Shown: piece after piece, positions 31,499-38,132 of the stretch | Numbering within the stretch: position 1 is the stretch's first letter | How the letters are laid out: every line of letters starts with the position of its first letter | Source of the DNA: JANXLS01 sp037129555 | GTDB taxonomy: Bacteria; Planctomycetota; SZUA-567; H5-PLA8 | Assembly (NCBI GenBank): GCA_037129555.1 | Contig: JBAXUS010000043.1 | Location: forward strand, 1 to 38,132 | Length of the DNA: 38,132 bases | Reading direction: 5' to 3' | Notes under the pieces: generated by a model | Seen by the model: only the letters and a program-made list of their open reading frames with translations | Told to the model about the DNA's origin: nothing | Databases searched by the model: none | Program-made: the position numbers and the translations under genes

Positions 31499-32893
31499 CT
31501 AAGCACCCGGCTCTGTCATTGCGCGGACATTCAACAGCGCGTCGAGTTCAGCCTTCGGCATCAGATTCTTCTCCGTCGCCAACTGCCGCACGGTCTTGCC
31601 CGTCTTGTACGCTTCCTGCGCCAATTTCGCGGACACGTCATAACCGATCTTCGGGGCCAGCGCGGTGCACATCATCAAGCTCAGTTCAATCAGCTCGCTG
31701 CAGCGTTCCACGTTGGCTTCCAATCCGACTACACACTTGTCGGCAAAAGCGCGGCAACCGTTGGCAAGAATCTGCATCGAGAAGAGCAAATTGTGCGCAA
31801 TCATCGGCTTGAACGTGTTCAACTCAAAGTGCCCCTGCATCCCGCCCGCCGTAATCGCCGCGTCGCAACCGATGACTTGAGCCGCTGCCATCGTCAGCAT
31901 TTCAGGCATGACCGGATTGACCTTCCCTGGCATGATGCTGCTGCCCGGCTGCAAATCCGGAAGATTGATTTCACCAATGCCGCAGCGCGGGCCGGAACCC
32001 AGCAAGCGGATGTCGTTGGCGACTTTCATCAGCGAACACGCAATCGTCTTCAACACGCCCGACGTTTCAACCGCAGCGTCGCGCGCGGCCAGCGCTTCGA
32101 ACAAATTCGGCGCCTGCTTGAACGGCAGATTCAATTCCTTCGCAATCTTTTCGATTACCAAAGGCGGCAACTTCGGATTCGCATTCAATCCCGTTCCGAC
32201 AGCTGTGCCGCCGAGCGCGAGTTCCGAGAGATTCTTGATGCACGATTCAGCGCGGCCAATCGAATGTTCGAGCTGCGACGCATACCCGCCGAATTCCTGG
32301 CCCAAACGTAACGGCACCGCGTCCATCAAATGAGTGCGGCCAATCTTGACAATACCGTCGAACGCTACGGCCTTGGCGGCCAGCGCGGCATGGAGGTGCT
32401 TCAATGCCGGGATCAAATCATGGACGAGTGCATCGAGCGCGGCGACGTGGAGCGCCGTCGGAATGATGTCGTTCGACGATTGGCTCATGTTGACGTGATC
32501 GTTCGGATGCACCGGCTTCTTCGAGCCGCGTTCGCCGCCGAGCAGCACGATGGCGCGGTTCGAAATGACTTCGTTCGCGTTCATGTTCGTGGACGTCGCC
32601 GAACCCGTTTGGAACACATCGACCGGGAATTGGTCGTTCAATTTACCAGCGGCGATTTCATCGGCAGCGGCAACGATGGCTTTGGCGATCGTCTCGGGGA
32701 GCATACCCTGTTCGAGATTCGTCTGAGCCCACGCTTTTTTGATGATGGCCAATGCGCGGACAAACTTCGTCGGCATGTGCAGCCCGCTGATCGGAAAGTT
32801 CTCAATCGCGCGCTGCGTCTGAGCGCCCCAATACGCGTCTGCCGCTACTTTGACCGGACCCAAGGAATCCATTTCAGTGCGAAACGAAGACAT
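31499..32893 (-). CDS. fumC: Fumarate hydratase class II
   Basis: About 464 residues, normal length for class II fumarase. It catalyses fumarate + water to L-malate in the TCA cycle as a cytoplasmic homotetramer without iron-sulfur clusters. Seen are SLGPVKVAADAYWGAQTQRAIENFPISG at the N-terminus, TGSATSTNMNANEVISNRA, KIGRTHLMDAVPLRLGQEFGGYASQ, and the signature GSSIMPGKVNPVMPEM with the catalytic Ser loop. ATG 32893 gives the family N-terminus (MSSFRTEMDSLG); GGAG is 4 nt away, and ATG 32908 is an alternative. Upstream 32909-33097 holds repeat DNA. Confidence 0.97.
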   Translation of the reverse strand: MSSFRTEMDSLGPVKVAADAYWGAQTQRAIENFPISGLHMPTKFVRALAIIKKAWAQTNLEQGMLPETIAKAIVAAADEIAAGKLNDQFPVDVFQTGSATSTNMNANEVISNRAIVLLGGERGSKKPVHPNDHVNMSQSSNDIIPTALHVAALDALVHDLIPALKHLHAALAAKAVAFDGIVKIGRTHLMDAVPLRLGQEFGGYASQLEHSIGRAESCIKNLSELALGGTAVGTGLNANPKLPPLVIEKIAKELNLPFKQAPNLFEALAARDAAVETSGVLKTIACSLMKVANDIRLLGSGPRCGIGEINLPDLQPGSSIMPGKVNPVMPEMLTMAAAQVIGCDAAITAGGMQGHFELNTFKPMIAHNLLFSMQILANGCRAFADKCVVGLEANVERCSELIELSLMMCTALAPKIGYDVSAKLAQEAYKTGKTVRQLATEKNLMPKAELDALLNVRAMTEPGA

Positions 32894-33017
32894 GATACTC
32901 CCATTCATTATGAAAAATGACCGATAAACCGAAACGCAAATCGCGCAGAATTATAGCCGCGGAAAGCTCCAAACAAATTGAATTTTTCACGAATGCTAAC
33001 GAAAGGGGTACCTAACT

Positions 33018-33076
33018 GGACTTGCGCCGCCATTCCCCTCTCCTATCGAGGGGAGGGGAACGGCTACGGCAAGTCC
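33018..33076. repeat. Long hairpin repeat
   Basis: Outer arms GGACTTGC (33018-33025) and GCAAGTCC (33069-33076) enclose an inner stem TTCCCCTC...GAGGGGAA. The element resembles the CCCTCTCC/GGGGAGAGG repeats at the start of the window, including the GTGATGTT that follows it. It lies between fumC and murQ. Confidence 0.7.
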
Positions 33077-33097
33077 GGTGATGTTCCCATGTCTACT

Positions 33098-33967
33098 TCA
33101 TACGCGTGCTTTTTTCAAGCCGCCGCTCTGTAATGCCGCTACACTTTTTCGAATCGATCCCGCGTGATCCGTCAGTGCCTTCAGCGCCGTGTTCATATCC
33201 ACACCCGCTTCGTCCGCAACGATCCGCGCCGCGCGTTCACGCAATTTATCGCATTTGATTTTCAGATCCATCATGCGGTTGCCTTTGACTCGCCCGAGTT
33301 GGACCATCACCGACGTCGAAATCATATTCAGCACCAGCTTCTGCGCCGTCCCCGCTTTCATCCGCGTGGACCCCGCGACCACCTCTGCGCCCGTGTCAGC
33401 CACGATGGGGACGTCCGCCAACGGGATCAGCGCAGAGTTCCGGTTGCAGGTGATGCACGCCGTAAACGCTCCGCGTTTGGACGCTTCAGTCAGAGCCGCT
33501 TGAACATACTTTGCCCGGCCTGACGCCGACAGTCCGATCACCGCATCGCGCGGACCGATGGCGCGCGTTTGCATTTCAGCCGCTCCTTTTACAGCGTCGT
33601 CCTCAGCGCCCTCAATGCTCCGCCTCAGCGCGCCGAATCCACCCGCGATGATGCCTTGAACAAGTTTCGATGACACACCATACGTCGGCGGCATTTCGCT
33701 GGCGTCCACACATCCCAGCCGCCCGCTCGTCCCGGCGCCGATGTAAAAAAGCCGTCCGCCATTTTTCAATAAGGGCACGATCCGTTCAACTGCTTGCGCG
33801 ATCTGCGGAATCGCTTTCGCAACCGCGCCCGGAACCGTGGCATCCTCGCGATTGATCGCCGTCAGCATCGCGCGCGTGGACATCGCATCCAGCGTACGCG
33901 TGCGCGGATTGGAACGCTCAGTCGCAAGCGTCGTCAAATCATCGATAGTAGGTGCATGGCGCTTCAC
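33098..33967 (-). CDS. murQ: N-acetylmuramic acid 6-phosphate etherase
   Basis: 289 residues from GTG 33967, selected because TGGAG lies 8 nt upstream and the remaining upstream frame (to 34084) shows no family sequence. MurQ cleaves the lactyl ether of MurNAc-6-phosphate to GlcNAc-6-phosphate and D-lactate during peptidoglycan recycling, in the cytoplasm. Family blocks are LTTLATERSNPRTRTLDAMST, IVPLLKNGGRLFYIGAGTSGRLGCVDASEMPPTYG (the SIS sugar-phosphate site with the catalytic Glu region), GLSASGRAKYVQAALTEA and GAEVVAGSTRMKAGTAQKLVLNMIST. It is divergent from a peptide importer, suggesting joint use of wall fragments. No MurNAc PTS or AnmK gene is in the window. Confidence 0.96.
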   Translation of the reverse strand: MKRHAPTIDDLTTLATERSNPRTRTLDAMSTRAMLTAINREDATVPGAVAKAIPQIAQAVERIVPLLKNGGRLFYIGAGTSGRLGCVDASEMPPTYGVSSKLVQGIIAGGFGALRRSIEGAEDDAVKGAAEMQTRAIGPRDAVIGLSASGRAKYVQAALTEASKRGAFTACITCNRNSALIPLADVPIVADTGAEVVAGSTRMKAGTAQKLVLNMISTSVMVQLGRVKGNRMMDLKIKCDKLRERAARIVADEAGVDMNTALKALTDHAGSIRKSVAALQSGGLKKARV

Positions 33968-34104
33968 GAAATCGTCTCCAGTAAGAACGATAATTTGAGG
34001 AACTGACGAACAATTCAAAACGATTATATCGCAGTGCGCAAAGCATCCAAGGCCGCTATTTCCGCACGTAGAATGTGTTGGCAAGTACCCGTCACCTTAC
34101 ATGT

Positions 34105-34167
34105 GTAGAGCCGATTTTTAATCGGCTCATTCTCGCTCCTGCTAAGCCGATTAAAAATCGGCTCTAC
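34105..34167. repeat. GTAGAGCCGAT palindromic repeat
   Basis: Two palindromes, AGCCGATTTTTAATCGGCT and AGCCGATTAAAAATCGGCT, are flanked by outer arms GTAGAGC and GCTCTAC. The same family occurs at 23606-23675. It lies in the shared promoter region of murQ and the peptide-binding protein gene. Confidence 0.85.
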
Positions 34168-34257
34168 TTTCCGCGATGCCGCATAAGACTCACACGATTC
34201 TGGACAAGCGCCGATGGGAGTGTAAGATGCCACGCATTCAATTCGGAGCGCAATTCC

Positions 34258-36009
34258 ATGAATCGTTTATACGGCGTGATCGTTGTTGACATCCTCTGCT
34301 TTGCGATCTTCATCGCTCTGGCTCTGGCTGGTAAGAAGGCGATGGTTGACACTCCCGAAGCGCCCCCGACAACGGTCAAAGCGAGCACCGCAGGCAAAGC
34401 TGTGACGTTGGGTAAATTGAAACCGCGCAAGCCCGGAAATGAATTGCGGTTGGCGCTCGATACTCAGCCGCCGACACTGGATCCGATCTCCGTCGCCGAC
34501 ACGTTTTCTGATGGCGTCGCGTGCAAAGTTTTCAACCGGCTCGTGCGTTTGAAATTGATGGAAAACCATGAGTTGAAGATCATCCCCGATTTGTCCGAAT
34601 CGTTCTCCCTTTCAAGCGACAACCTGACCTACACGTTCAAGCTCCGCAAAAATGTTCACTTCCATAACGGGCGCGAAATGAAAGCGTCCGACGTGGTCTA
34701 CAGTTTGAAACGATTGATGAGTCCCACGAGCAAGCGCGCGGATTTGATGTTTCCGTTCGTGAAGGGATCGGAGACGTATTACAAATCAAACAAGGCCGAC
34801 GAAGTCACACACGACGATCCGAATCTCGGCATCCGGGCCGTGGACGACTACACAGTCGAGATCGAATTGGGAGCGCCGTTTGCACCGTTCCTGCATCATC
34901 TGAGCACAATCAGTTGCGCGGTCGTTCCAAAAGAAGCGGCCGAAAGCAAGACGTCGATTTTCTCGCGGTCACCGGTCGGAACGGGGCCGTTCAAGCTTAT
35001 GGAATGGGCTTCGAACCAACACCTGCTTTTCGAACGCAATAACGATTATTTCGCGGGGAAACCGAAGCTCGAGCGCCTGCGCTTCATGATCTTCAAAGAC
35101 CGCGTGTTGCAACTCCAAAACTTCATGGCCGGGGAATTGGACGCGTCCGTCATTCCCAATGGACATGTCAAAACATCAGAAGCCGCAGTGGGTCCGGAGA
35201 ATGTGCTCGAATCCGACGCCATGCGCACGAACTACGTAGGCATCGGTTGCCCGAATGGAAAATTCGCCAACAAGCCGGACTTGACACCGTTTGGAACCAA
35301 TAAATTGCTGCGTCAAGCGATGAGCTACGCGCTGGATAGGGACTATTTGTGCACGAAATTAGCAGAAGGGCGTTCCATTCCGGCATATGGCGTTCTGCCG
35401 CCCGGAATGCAGGGATTTAACAAGAACCGAAAGCCTATGGTCAAAGATTTGGACAAGGCCCGCGCGTTGATGACTCAAGCGGGTTATCCAGGCGGCAAAG
35501 GCCTCCCGCCGATCAGCATGTTGTACCGCAACGATGAAGACACCAAAAATGTCTGCCAGGCGATTCAACATGATTTCAAAGAGATCGGAATTCGCGTCGA
35601 ATTGAATCCGCTCGAATGGAGCCGGTTTTTAGAAAACGTCGAGAACGAACCTCAGGCGATGTTTTATTTGGGCTGGGTCGCCGACTATCCCGATCCGGAC
35701 AATTTCCTGTTTGTGCTTTTTAATTCCAAACAATGGGGCTCGGCCGGCAATCACACCTGGTACTCGAACAAGGAAGTCGACGCGTTGACTCAACAGGCGC
35801 GCCAAGTCGCCGACATGTCCGAACGTGCAAAAATTTACGCGCGCGCTGAAGACATCATCCTGGATGAAGCCCCATGGATCTGTACGGTCCATCTCGTCAA
35901 CAAAGTACTTCTTCGAAAAGAAATCAAAGGCATTCGCGAACGAGTCACGCCGCTCGACACCGGGACCGAATTTCCGCAGGTGGATTTCAAAGATGTTGAG
36001 ATTGAATAG
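34258..36009 (+). CDS. dppA: Peptide ABC transporter substrate-binding protein (SBP_bac_5)
   Basis: 583 residues from ATG 34258, with GGAG 9 nt upstream; longer in-frame starts to 34075 cross the palindromic repeat. The N-terminus has one hydrophobic segment (VIVVDILCFAIFIALALAG) without a lipobox, so it is an uncleaved anchor or signal. SBP_bac_5 blocks are LRLALDTQPPTLDPISVADTFS, LTYTFKLRKNVHFHNGREMKASDVVYSLKRL, VGTGPFKLMEWASNQHLLFERNNDYF, LLRQAMSYALDRDYL, FYLGWVADYPDPDNFLFVLFNS and the EAPWICTVHL end. It captures oligopeptides (or nickel/glycan peptides) for the two downstream permeases, dppB- and dppC-like. Gene symbol by family only; peptide preference is not deducible. Confidence 0.92.
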   Translation: MNRLYGVIVVDILCFAIFIALALAGKKAMVDTPEAPPTTVKASTAGKAVTLGKLKPRKPGNELRLALDTQPPTLDPISVADTFSDGVACKVFNRLVRLKLMENHELKIIPDLSESFSLSSDNLTYTFKLRKNVHFHNGREMKASDVVYSLKRLMSPTSKRADLMFPFVKGSETYYKSNKADEVTHDDPNLGIRAVDDYTVEIELGAPFAPFLHHLSTISCAVVPKEAAESKTSIFSRSPVGTGPFKLMEWASNQHLLFERNNDYFAGKPKLERLRFMIFKDRVLQLQNFMAGELDASVIPNGHVKTSEAAVGPENVLESDAMRTNYVGIGCPNGKFANKPDLTPFGTNKLLRQAMSYALDRDYLCTKLAEGRSIPAYGVLPPGMQGFNKNRKPMVKDLDKARALMTQAGYPGGKGLPPISMLYRNDEDTKNVCQAIQHDFKEIGIRVELNPLEWSRFLENVENEPQAMFYLGWVADYPDPDNFLFVLFNSKQWGSAGNHTWYSNKEVDALTQQARQVADMSERAKIYARAEDIILDEAPWICTVHLVNKVLLRKEIKGIRERVTPLDTGTEFPQVDFKDVEIE

Positions 36010-36033
36010 AGACACGGAACGCTTGATAGTTGA

Positions 36034-36170
36034 AGGGTGGCCCGTCTCGAAGAGGCGGGTTCCGCAGGAACAAGAAGCAACACCCTGACCGCGAGTTTTA
36101 CTAAGTGCAAACGATTTTAGAGAGGCTTCCTGTCGCTTTCGCGACCCACCCCGCTGGGGTGGGCCACCCT
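36034..36170. repeat. GGGTGGCCC inverted repeat
   Basis: Arms AGGGTGGCCC (36034-36043) and GGGCCACCCT (36161-36170) bracket about 117 bp. Inside are smaller hairpins such as CCCACCCCGCTGGGGTGGG. It lies between the binding-protein gene and the first permease gene. The hairpins may reduce read-through or tune the ratio of binding protein to permease. Confidence 0.8.
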
Positions 36171-36193
36171 GAATTTAGAGATGACATTCGCTT

Positions 36194-37123
36194 ATGGGTA
36201 CTTACATTCTGCGCCGTATTCTGCAAACGATTCCCGTGCTCATCGGCGTGGCGTTGATTGCATTTTTGTTGACGGATCTCAGCGGCGATCCCGTGCGCCA
36301 AATGCTGGGACCGAAGGCCAATCCAGTGATGGTCGCGCGAGTCAAAGAGCACTTGGGACTCGACAAGCCGTTTCTGACGCGATTCTCCAAACACATCATC
36401 AACATGTCCCAGGGCGAGCTGGGCTTTTCGCTGGCGAACGATGGAAAACCGGTGCGCGACATGATTCGGGACGGCTTCAAAGTCACGATCAAAGTCACGA
36501 TGGGCGCGATTTTCATCGCCATGACGCTCGGGCTTTTGCTGGGAATTTTGTCAGCGCGTTTTCCCGGCACGATCATTGATTACGCATCATCCGCATTTGC
36601 CGCGCTGGGAATTTCGTTCCCGGCGTTTTTCATGGGCATGCTTCTGCTGCTCGTCTTTGCCGTAACGCTCGAATGGGTTCCAATCGGCGGGTATCAGCCG
36701 GGAAGTATCAAGCACCTGATTCTTCCGTGCGTTACGCTGGGCCTATTAAGCACGGCATCGATCTCGCGACTGACTCGCAATTGTCTTCTCGAATCGTTGA
36801 GCATGGATTACATCCGCAGTGCGCGGGCGAAAGGCCAGGGCGTCTGGCGTGTGATGCTGGGCCACGCGTTTCCGAATGCTCTGGTGCCGGTCGTCACGGT
36901 GATGGGCAATGATTTTGCTGCACTCCTGGCTGGTGCGGTGCTGACCGAAACCGTGATGCAAATTCCGGGCATTGGTTCAGTGATATATGAAGCCATCGGT
37001 CAACGCGATCTTCCGGTCGTGACGGGCTGCTGCGTTGTGTTTGCATTGATTTTGGTCACGGTCAACATTTTCGTTGACGTGCTTTACGCCTTCCTCGATC
37101 CGCGGATACGCCATGCCGAGTAA
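36194..37123 (+). CDS. dppB: Peptide ABC transporter permease, DppB type
   Basis: 309 residues with about six transmembrane helices. The N-terminus MGTYILRRILQTIPVLIGVALIAFLLTDLSGDPVRQMLG is characteristic of the DppB/OppB permease, with an N-terminal helix and periplasmic loop. The later EAA-like segment (RLTRNCLLESLSMDYIRSARAKGQGVWRVMLGHAFPNALVPVVTVMG) contacts the ATPase. It forms the membrane pore with the DppC-type subunit. There is a 184-bp gap with repeats after the binding-protein gene, and the start has no strong ribosome-binding site. Its 3' end overlaps the start of the next gene. Confidence 0.95.
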   Translation: MGTYILRRILQTIPVLIGVALIAFLLTDLSGDPVRQMLGPKANPVMVARVKEHLGLDKPFLTRFSKHIINMSQGELGFSLANDGKPVRDMIRDGFKVTIKVTMGAIFIAMTLGLLLGILSARFPGTIIDYASSAFAALGISFPAFFMGMLLLLVFAVTLEWVPIGGYQPGSIKHLILPCVTLGLLSTASISRLTRNCLLESLSMDYIRSARAKGQGVWRVMLGHAFPNALVPVVTVMGNDFAALLAGAVLTETVMQIPGIGSVIYEAIGQRDLPVVTGCCVVFALILVTVNIFVDVLYAFLDPRIRHAE

Positions 37124-38048
37124 CACTGCCGCAGTTCCATTAAACGTCCGAACCGCAGACGGCGAGACGATGCAACGCGCCCCGAACGTATGGGACCGAC
37201 TGCTGAAGAACTCGCGTTCGCTGACGGCCATCGCGATCCTGTTCTTCATGCTGCTGCTGGCGCTCGCCGCCGGGACACTCGCGCCATACGATTTCGCGGA
37301 GCAGTTGCGCGGACGCGAACATCTCACGCCGAGTTCCGGGCATTTCTTTGGAACGGACGTGCTGGGCCGCGACATTCTGTCGCGCGTGATGTACGGCGCG
37401 CGCGTGTCGTTGATGATCGGACTCAGCGCCACGGTGTTGTCGTTGGTGATTGGTGTGACGCTCGGATTGTGCGCGGGCTATTTCGGTGGACGAATTGACG
37501 ACGTAATCATGCGCTTCACCGACACGATTTCAGCCTTCCCGACGCTGCTGCTGGCTGTCGCGATCACAGCCTTGTACAAGCCGTCCCCATCAGATGGAGC
37601 CGATGTGTTGGTGCTAAACGCATCGTTCTGGAAAGTCTTCATCGCGCTGGGAGTCGTCGGCTGGACCAGCATCGCACGCGTGGTCCGGGCGCAAGTGCTG
37701 ACGATCAAAACGCTGGACTACGTCACGGCCGCGCGAGCCTTGGGCGGGGACAGCATCCGCATCATGTTCCTGCACGTGCTGCCGAATTGCTGGTCCCCGA
37801 TCATCGTATTGGCGACGCTATCAATTGGTGGAAATATTCTGGGCGAAGCGGGCTTGTCGTTCCTTGGTCTCGGAATCAAAGACCCCTTCCCAAGCTGGGG
37901 CGGAATGCTTTCGGATTCGAAGAGCTATTTCAAAGACCACTGGTGGCTGGCAGTCTTCCCAGGCATGGCGATTGTGCTGACGGTGCTGTCCTTCAATCTG
38001 CTGGGCGACGGACTGCGGGACGCGTTGGATCCGAAGGCGAGGAAATAG
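37113..38048 (+). CDS. dppC: Peptide ABC transporter permease, DppC type
   Basis: 311 residues from ATG 37113, overlapping the dppB stop by 11 bp; an in-frame ATG at 37074 would overlap more. Family order: N-terminal OppC_N helix (LTAIAILFFMLLLALAAGTLAPYDF), then HFFGTDVLGRDILSRVMYGARVSLMIGLSATVLSLVIGVTLGLCAGYFGG. The cytoplasmic coupling region is TIKTLDYVTAARALGGDSIRIMFLHVLPNCWSPIIVLATLSIGGNILGEAGLSFLGLGIKDPFPSWGGM. It pairs with DppB in the importer. No ATPase gene (DppD/DppF) is seen before the window ends; it may follow beyond the repeat or be elsewhere. Confidence 0.95.
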   Translation: MPSNTAAVPLNVRTADGETMQRAPNVWDRLLKNSRSLTAIAILFFMLLLALAAGTLAPYDFAEQLRGREHLTPSSGHFFGTDVLGRDILSRVMYGARVSLMIGLSATVLSLVIGVTLGLCAGYFGGRIDDVIMRFTDTISAFPTLLLAVAITALYKPSPSDGADVLVLNASFWKVFIALGVVGWTSIARVVRAQVLTIKTLDYVTAARALGGDSIRIMFLHVLPNCWSPIIVLATLSIGGNILGEAGLSFLGLGIKDPFPSWGGMLSDSKSYFKDHWWLAVFPGMAIVLTVLSFNLLGDGLRDALDPKARK

Positions 38049-38063
38049 CAGTACGTTTTTTTC

Positions 38064-38132
38064 AGCCCCGAAGGGGCGGCATAATGTAGCCCAGGGCGTA
38101 AGCCCTGGGAATCGATTCGCGAATTACATAAG
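38064..38132. repeat. Palindromic (REP-like) repeat module, cut by window end
   Basis: A fourth copy of the AGCCCCGAAGGGGC / GGCATAATGTAGCCCAGGGC / GTAAGCCCTGGG module, directly after the permease gene. After CCCTGGG it continues AATCGATTCGCGAATTACAT, close to the copy at 16408-16521, so the module includes this tail. It is truncated by the end of the window. Confidence 0.85.

Overview
The window looks like chromosomal DNA of a Gram-negative bacterium of the Planctomycetes-Verrucomicrobia (PVC) group, most likely a planctomycete, possibly from an uncultured lineage. The basis is gene content: a DUF1800/DUF1501 pair, two DUF6797-type secreted propeller proteins, a VHL-beta-domain protein, a molybdoenzyme whose iron-sulfur and membrane subunits are fused, and many palindromic intergenic repeats. 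An outer-membrane porin, a MurQ etherase and an L,D-transpeptidase indicate an outer membrane and a peptidoglycan wall. This placement is inferred from protein families; no rRNA gene is present. No tRNA, rRNA, CRISPR array, transposase or prophage gene was seen.

Layout. 1-383: repeat-rich non-coding DNA. 0.4-4.3 kb: a two-gene operon for a nitrate-reductase-like molybdoenzyme and its fused DmsB-DmsC-type partner. 4.3-5.4 kb: a small membrane protein, a mirrored pair of palindromic repeats and a secreted VHL-like protein. 5.5-10.4 kb: tandem DUF6797 paralogues. 10.5-11.2 kb: two overlapping small genes, the second MazF/PemK-like. 11.4-14.5 kb: DUF1800 and Tat-exported DUF1501. 14.8-15.2 kb: a small Lys-rich exported protein ending at a strong terminator. 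15.2-18.9 kb: a PPOX-fold protein, an NTF2-like protein and an AhpD-like protein facing a divergent sigma-54 activator that carries four cysteines in its sensor region. 19-22.2 kb: a metal-uptake operon (porin, binding protein, permease) without an ATPase. 22.3-23.6 kb: an MFS transporter. 23.8-29.4 kb: a run of cell-envelope genes (L,D-transpeptidase, an active HtrA-like protease, a double pseudoprotease, a small unknown protein and a membrane-anchored jelly-roll protein). 29.7-31.4 kb: a gene interrupted by an in-frame amber codon, a membrane protein and a short MerR-like regulator. 31.5-32.9 kb: fumarase C. 33.1-38.0 kb: murQ divergent from a peptide ABC importer (binding protein and two permeases), ending in another copy of the palindromic repeat.

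The most distinctive element is at 16.5-18.9 kb. Three near-identical 16-bp operators (TWACGA-N4-TCGTWA) lie between the sigma-54 activator and the divergent AhpD-like gene. They sit about 70-125 bp upstream of a perfect -24 element (TGGCACG) that points at the AhpD-like gene. This is the usual architecture of an enhancer-dependent stress switch, with a possible thiol or metal sensor. The second is the HtrA pair at 25.1-28.3 kb: one protein keeps the full catalytic triad, while its neighbour has two trypsin-like domains that have both lost it.
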